A stretch of 64,000 nucleotides of DNA from positions 1-64,000 of the forward strand of contig JADQBR010000085.1 of NCBI GenBank assembly GCA_016278515.1, given 5' to 3'. The DNA is from Bacillota bacterium (GTDB lineage Bacteria; Bacillota; JADQBR01). The notes beneath the pieces are model-generated. The model worked only from the letters and a program-made list of their open reading frames with translations, had not been told where the DNA came from and made no database searches. Both the position numbers and the translations under genes were made by a program. How positions within the stretch are numbered: position 1 is the stretch's first letter; the number at the start of each line of letters is the position of its first letter. Shown here piece after piece: positions 63,443 through 64,000 of the stretch.

Positions 63443-63541
63443 ATTATTTCACCTCTAGTTAAAATCATTTAGTCCCTAAAAGCCGTGACACTGGTATTAG
63501 TAGAATAAATGACTGGACAGTTTCACCAGAGGAGATACCTC

Positions 63542-63711
63542 GGCGACTGTAATTTGACCCAACGACGATAAAGATTTTTTAATTGCTAAAGCCGACAGTT
63601 AAATTGACGACCCTGTTAAGTCAATTACGCTGCCGGCTATCTTTTCCCTTTTTATCCGTCATAAAAAACTGACGGTAATTTATTCTATATCGTCAATTAG
63701 TTAGGCTGCCG
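63542..63711. repeat. Cluster of degenerate repeats related to GTCAATT...GCTGCCGG
   Basis: Four related motifs in both orientations: GGCGACTGTAATTTGAC (63542-63558), GCCGACAGTTAAATTGACGA (63591-63610), GTCAATTACGCTGCCGGC (63620-63637), and TCGTCAATTAGTTAGGCTGC with CG (63690-63711). The middle two form an imperfect hairpin (14 of 18). A separate exact hairpin CCGTCA/TGACGG is at 63656-63675. Apart from these, 63443-63816 holds no gene I can support. It could be a transposon end with several transposase sites. Confidence 0.5.
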
Positions 63712-63816
63712 AAGCAAAAGACTTATACGTCTATTTCGTCTGGTACTATCCCATTGTGTTCATTCTATTAGCAAATAATTAGCAAAAGACCGTACCGTGT
63801 TTTGCTAATAAAAAGA

Positions 63817-63842
63817 GGAAGACCAACAAACGTTGGTCTTCC
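63817..63842 (-). terminator. Terminator of a gene running in from the right
   Basis: Perfect 11-bp stem GGAAGACCAAC / GTTGGTCTTCC with an AAAC loop; on the minus strand it is followed by TCTTTTTATTAG. It lies 67 bp past the stop of the partial minus-strand frame at 63909. Confidence 0.85.
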
Positions 63843-63908
63843 AATGGTTTCTGGTGCCGAGGACGCAGATGCAACTAGGTATTTCCCAGCACTTCTAAGT
63901 TACTGCAA

Positions 63909-64000
63909 CTAAAACCAAAATTCTGGATAACGTCTCCGCCCAGCAACGTTATTGCAAATAAGAGCTATAACAAGGAGCACTAATGCACCAAGCCCTACAG
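63909..64000 (-). CDS. Partial small hydrophobic protein, 3' end only
   Basis: An open minus-strand frame enters from the window edge and reads VGLGALVLLVIALICNN then AGRRRYPEFWF, stop. A hydrophobic stretch near the C-terminus and the strong terminator downstream support a real gene. It recalls short sporulation-type (YjcZ-like) proteins, but only 29 residues are visible. Confidence 0.35.
   Translation of the reverse strand, partial: VGLGALVLLVIALICNNVAGRRRYPEFWF

Noticed and set aside
63840-63910. tRNA gene near the right edge
   Set aside because: No cloverleaf or CCA-end pattern; the strong hairpin is a terminator.

Overview
The window looks like chromosomal DNA of a low- to mid-GC, Gram-positive anaerobe, most likely a Clostridia-class Bacillota of the Peptococcaceae/Desulfotomaculum kind. 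Evidence: strong AAGGAGG-type ribosome binding sites with frequent TTG/GTG starts, secreted proteins with a single-membrane layout, menaquinone (menA), an aldehyde:ferredoxin oxidoreductase (AOR) with a MoaD-like protein, an iron-sulfur flavoprotein, MTH865 and DUF1638 proteins, SbcCD, and many B12-type radical SAM enzymes. No rRNA, tRNA or ribosomal protein gene is present, so placement below class is inference.

Layout. 0.1-7.4 kb: respiratory/envelope region with a FixH/YtkA-like secreted protein, a DUF2680 protein, a two-component system, a cytochrome b with a membrane-anchored partner but no Rieske protein, and a NapH/NosR-like polyferredoxin. The FixH-like gene and the polyferredoxin share a 104-bp repeat and look like reciprocally truncated copies of one ancestral fused gene. 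7.5-12.7 kb: copper region with a Met/His-rich exported protein, CopA, a methyltransferase, a tiny membrane protein and a lone CcmH-like protein; three promoters carry similar CsoR-type palindromes. A deleted histidine kinase lies beside copA. 12.85-17.55 kb: one operon of MerR regulator, TPP-dependent 2-oxoacid enzyme, membrane protein, gluconate-dehydrogenase-subunit-3 family protein and GMC flavoprotein. 17.7-21.9 kb: TetR regulator, NitT/TauT-type ABC transporter, menA and a separate binding lipoprotein, tied together by two near-identical 20-bp operators. 22-25.6 kb: Crp/Fnr regulator, MTH865 and DUF1638 proteins, iron-sulfur flavoprotein and small or broken genes. 25.8-28.8 kb: DUF2339/DUF3999 pair.

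29.1-37 kb: a same-strand run of TPP-dependent decarboxylase-like enzyme, aminotransferase, three OpuC-type ABC transporter genes, AOR and a MoaD/ThiS-like carrier. It reads as a complete route: import an amino compound, transaminate, decarboxylate to an aldehyde, and oxidise the aldehyde with ferredoxin. 37-45.5 kb: SbcCD, a broken LytR-CpsA-Psr gene, a COG4091 homoserine-dehydrogenase-like protein, an SDR and an MFS permease.

45.6-53.7 kb: a compact seven-gene operon of four B12-domain radical SAM enzymes, a methyltransferase and two GNAT-fold proteins. I recognise no described pathway for it; it is the best candidate for an undescribed system. 53.8-64 kb: TraB-family protein, two drug-export-type ABC systems (one with a TetR regulator), a two-gene ArsP-like permease, a membrane-anchored alpha/beta hydrolase, REP-like hairpins and a degenerate repeat cluster. 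All domain assignments come from reading motifs, not from database searches.
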